NCBI GenBank assembly: GCA_034770075.1
Contig: JAVJAP010000351.1
Span: 1-64,000, forward strand
DNA length: 64,000 nt
Source: Aralia elata
Taxonomy: Eukaryota; Streptophyta; Magnoliopsida; Apiales; Araliaceae
Direction of reading: 5' to 3'
The translations under genes and the position numbers were made by a program. Below are positions 62,113-64,000 of the stretch, in pieces. Position 1 is the stretch's first letter, and each line of letters starts with the position of its first letter. Under the pieces are notes generated by a model. That model had not been told where the DNA came from, did no database searches, and saw only the letters and a list, made by a program, of their open reading frames with translations.

Positions 62113-63825
62113 ACATTCATTTAATTAATTAGCAAAATAAATTAGGTCTTTATTTTAAATTGGTATCTCCCACTATTTTCATCAAACTATATTACCCTCA
62201 ATATATAGTTCGGCAAATCTAATTAAAGGTTTGCTAGTGAGAATAAGGATCCCATTTCAAATGTATATAGCCTTGTGGTGACACAACAAACGATATATAA
62301 ATAAATAAGTAGACAACTATTGTCAATTACATCTCTATGTAATTCCTTGTATTTTGCCTCTTAGATTATTTTGATTAAGTGGTGACACATCCGAATTAAA
62401 TTTATCCAGGTTAAGTCCATCCTAGCACTTCCATAAATTATCACACAATAACCCCAGCCGTTATTACGCTTTCCTACCCATATAATCGTACCACAAATTC
62501 GATACACGAAAGTACGAATAGAAAAAAACAACAAAAAAACACTGTCCTTGTGGTGACACAACAAAACAGCATCGTTCAGTCTATTTATAAGCATCAAATG
62601 TGGTAAGACAACATCTTAAATATTTAATACTTGCCTTGTGGTGACACAACAAACTCATATTAAATATTTAATACTCTATTGTTTTACCATGCTAGAAGGC
62701 GACGTTCGATATTCCAAATATCTTTGAACGCTTAGGACTTAATATAATTACTTTGAGGGGTTTATTATTAGTCTCATCTTGTTTAGCGCGCATGTACATA
62801 TATATATAAAATACGCGTCATATTATTTAACATGCGAAGCATGTTGTATAATATATAATATATATATATATATAGTAAGCATGCACATATATAATACTAT
62901 ATTCTACCCGGATTGATTATGGACTTTTATTCTAGTTTGGTTCACTAGAGCCACCAAGTGAACCAAAAGGTCAAACCTAGGGTGCAAGAATTAAATTTAA
63001 ATATATCTATTACATTTAAACCCAGGCTCCATTACAAACAGGTCTTCAAGCGCTCCTTGCTCTTTTGTCTCCAATTCTTCAAAATTAATTTTAACTAGTC
63101 CTATTACAAAAAACTATTTACAATAAATAGAAACCTTGATCAGCAGTCAAGGAGAAGTACATAGGAGGGAGATAGAATTTGCATTAATAAAAATTAGAGA
63201 AGACGAGGTACGCAGAACCCATTTATAAAAACCCATACGTTCAAGCATCCACTAAAATAAATCCAATCACACATTGGTCAACAGTCCATAATCAATCCCT
63301 ATTTATTATCATACATATCTCTATATGTATCAATAAATAACATTCATCCCATGAATAATAAAACCATTCCATATATACATTGATATCAATTAATGGGCAA
63401 AAGTTTTGCTAATATTTAGTTTTGAAACATAATAAACTCTTTTATTTTAATCAAAAACCAAATCCAAATTAAACTCCTTTAATTTTAGTAATCTGAAATC
63501 CTATTCCAGATAAAATAAACTCTTTTATTTTAAACTTTCATCAATTAAATAAACCATTTATGTTAATTGAGAAAAACAAAAAAATTTCAAAGTCTGGACA
63601 CCGGCGCGGCCGCGCTCCAATTTGAACTAGGAGTGGCGCGGCCGCGCTGCCCCCCCCAGAAACGTTTTTCTGGGTTAGGGCGCGGCCGCGCTCCAGAATG
63701 AACTGGAAGCGGCGTGGCCGCGCCTCGACGCAGATTCAGAAAAAAATTTCAGCCAAAAAATCCGATCGTATCGCATATCAATTCATACATGGAATCATCA
63801 AAATCAATAATTAACACAAGGATTA
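62113..63825 (-). other. C2 leader (non-coding)
   Basis: A long untranslated leader between the primer site and gag. It contains three copies of CCTTGTGGTGACACAACAAA (plus-strand reading) at 62,271, 62,546 and 62,634, a partial one near 62,378, a TA microsatellite (about 62,850-62,875), and the NotI-containing GC palindromes at 63,603-63,724. No gene seen. Confidence 0.7.
63603..63724. repeat. GC-palindrome array in C2 leader
   Basis: Four copies of GGCGCGGCCGCGCT (the core GCGCGGCCGCGC is a perfect palindrome with a NotI site; the fourth copy has one change) start at 63,603, 63,635, 63,679 and 63,711, spaced 32, 44 and 32 bp. Neighbouring DNA is AT-rich. Confidence 0.88.
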
Positions 63826-63838
63826 AGCTCTGATATCA
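63826..63838 (-). other. Primer-binding site of C2
   Basis: On the minus strand TGATATCAGAGCT matches the tRNA-iMet site with one change and lies one base inside the LTR. Confidence 0.8.
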
Positions 63839-63839
63839 C

Positions 63840-64000
63840 TATTAGGTTTGTATATAATGCATACATGTAATCAAATTACATAAATAGGGCAGAAGCGTGA
63901 TAAAACGGATTTTAAAATTTTCATACAAACCATCACCATGATCTATCCTTGTGTTCAATTATCAATTAAACGAAAGAGAAAAAGAATAAGAATTATACCC
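63840..64000 (-). repeat. C2 5' LTR (partial, cut by window end)
   Basis: The sequence from TATTAGGTTTGTATATAA matches the start of the 52,798 LTR nearly base for base to the window end. The terminal TG has become TA, as in C1. Confidence 0.88.

Larger units (their letters stand above)
52798..64000 (-). mobile_element. C2: large Ty1/copia element, minus strand, runs off the window
   Basis: Reading right to left: 5' LTR (partly in the window), primer-binding site, long leader, gag, protease, integrase (interrupted by a 3.46-kb solo-LTR-like insertion), RT-RNase H, polypurine tract and 3' LTR. Domain order (integrase before RT) proves copia. The 3' LTR is flanked by ATTTT inside G1 LTR sequence; the other flank is outside the window. 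Numerous stops and frameshifts make it inactive. Confidence 0.92.

Overview
This window is repeat-derived nuclear DNA of a flowering plant, most likely a eudicot. The evidence is nested plant-type LTR retrotransposons with initiator-tRNA primer sites, plant LINEs with DUF4283/CCHC and zf-RVT domains, a plant hAT element and a long satellite array. I see no intact host gene, no functional tRNA or rRNA, and no organellar DNA. The species cannot be named from sequence alone.

Region 1 (1-30,408) is one head-to-tail satellite array with a monomer of about 160-162 bp, roughly 190 copies. Left monomers form one variant class. Monomers from about 18 kb rightward shift to a second, more diverged class with 480-bp (3-mer) and about 2,072-bp (13-mer) higher-order repetition. 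Several blocks are full of one-base insertions and look like unpolished sequence.

Region 2 (30,409-39,763) is a LINE graveyard at the array edge. It holds an antisense LINE 3' tail, a 5'-truncated sense LINE split by a 618-bp hAT element with a perfect 8-bp target duplication (the hAT carries a tRNA-Gly-like sequence), and a second sense LINE whose ORF1 is split by a non-coding LTR-like insertion of about 3.9 kb rich in hairpins, teloboxes and A+T.

Region 3 (39,764-64,000) is a nest of LTR elements. In order along the DNA: the 3' end of a copia element (C1, +); a 5' half of a non-autonomous gypsy element (G3, -); an older gypsy pol relic (G1, +); a complete two-LTR non-autonomous gypsy element (G2, +) inside the 3' end of G1; and a large copia element (C2, -) that also cuts G1. 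A 3.46-kb solo-LTR-like element sits inside the C2 integrase. C1 and C2 are the same family in opposite orientation, as are G3 and G2, so the region is roughly mirror-symmetric.

The most unusual signal is a GC-rich near-palindromic motif (GCGCGCCCCGCGCC-like, or GCGCGGCCGCGC in C2). It recurs in short arrays in five different elements, with spacings of about 21, 31-32 and 41-44 bp, close to whole DNA helical turns. G2 appears to have inserted into one copy of this motif. G2 also carries two degenerate reverse-transcriptase segments in tandem and a 60-bp, 20-residue tandem repeat. All positions were read by eye; lineage names beyond superfamily are tentative.
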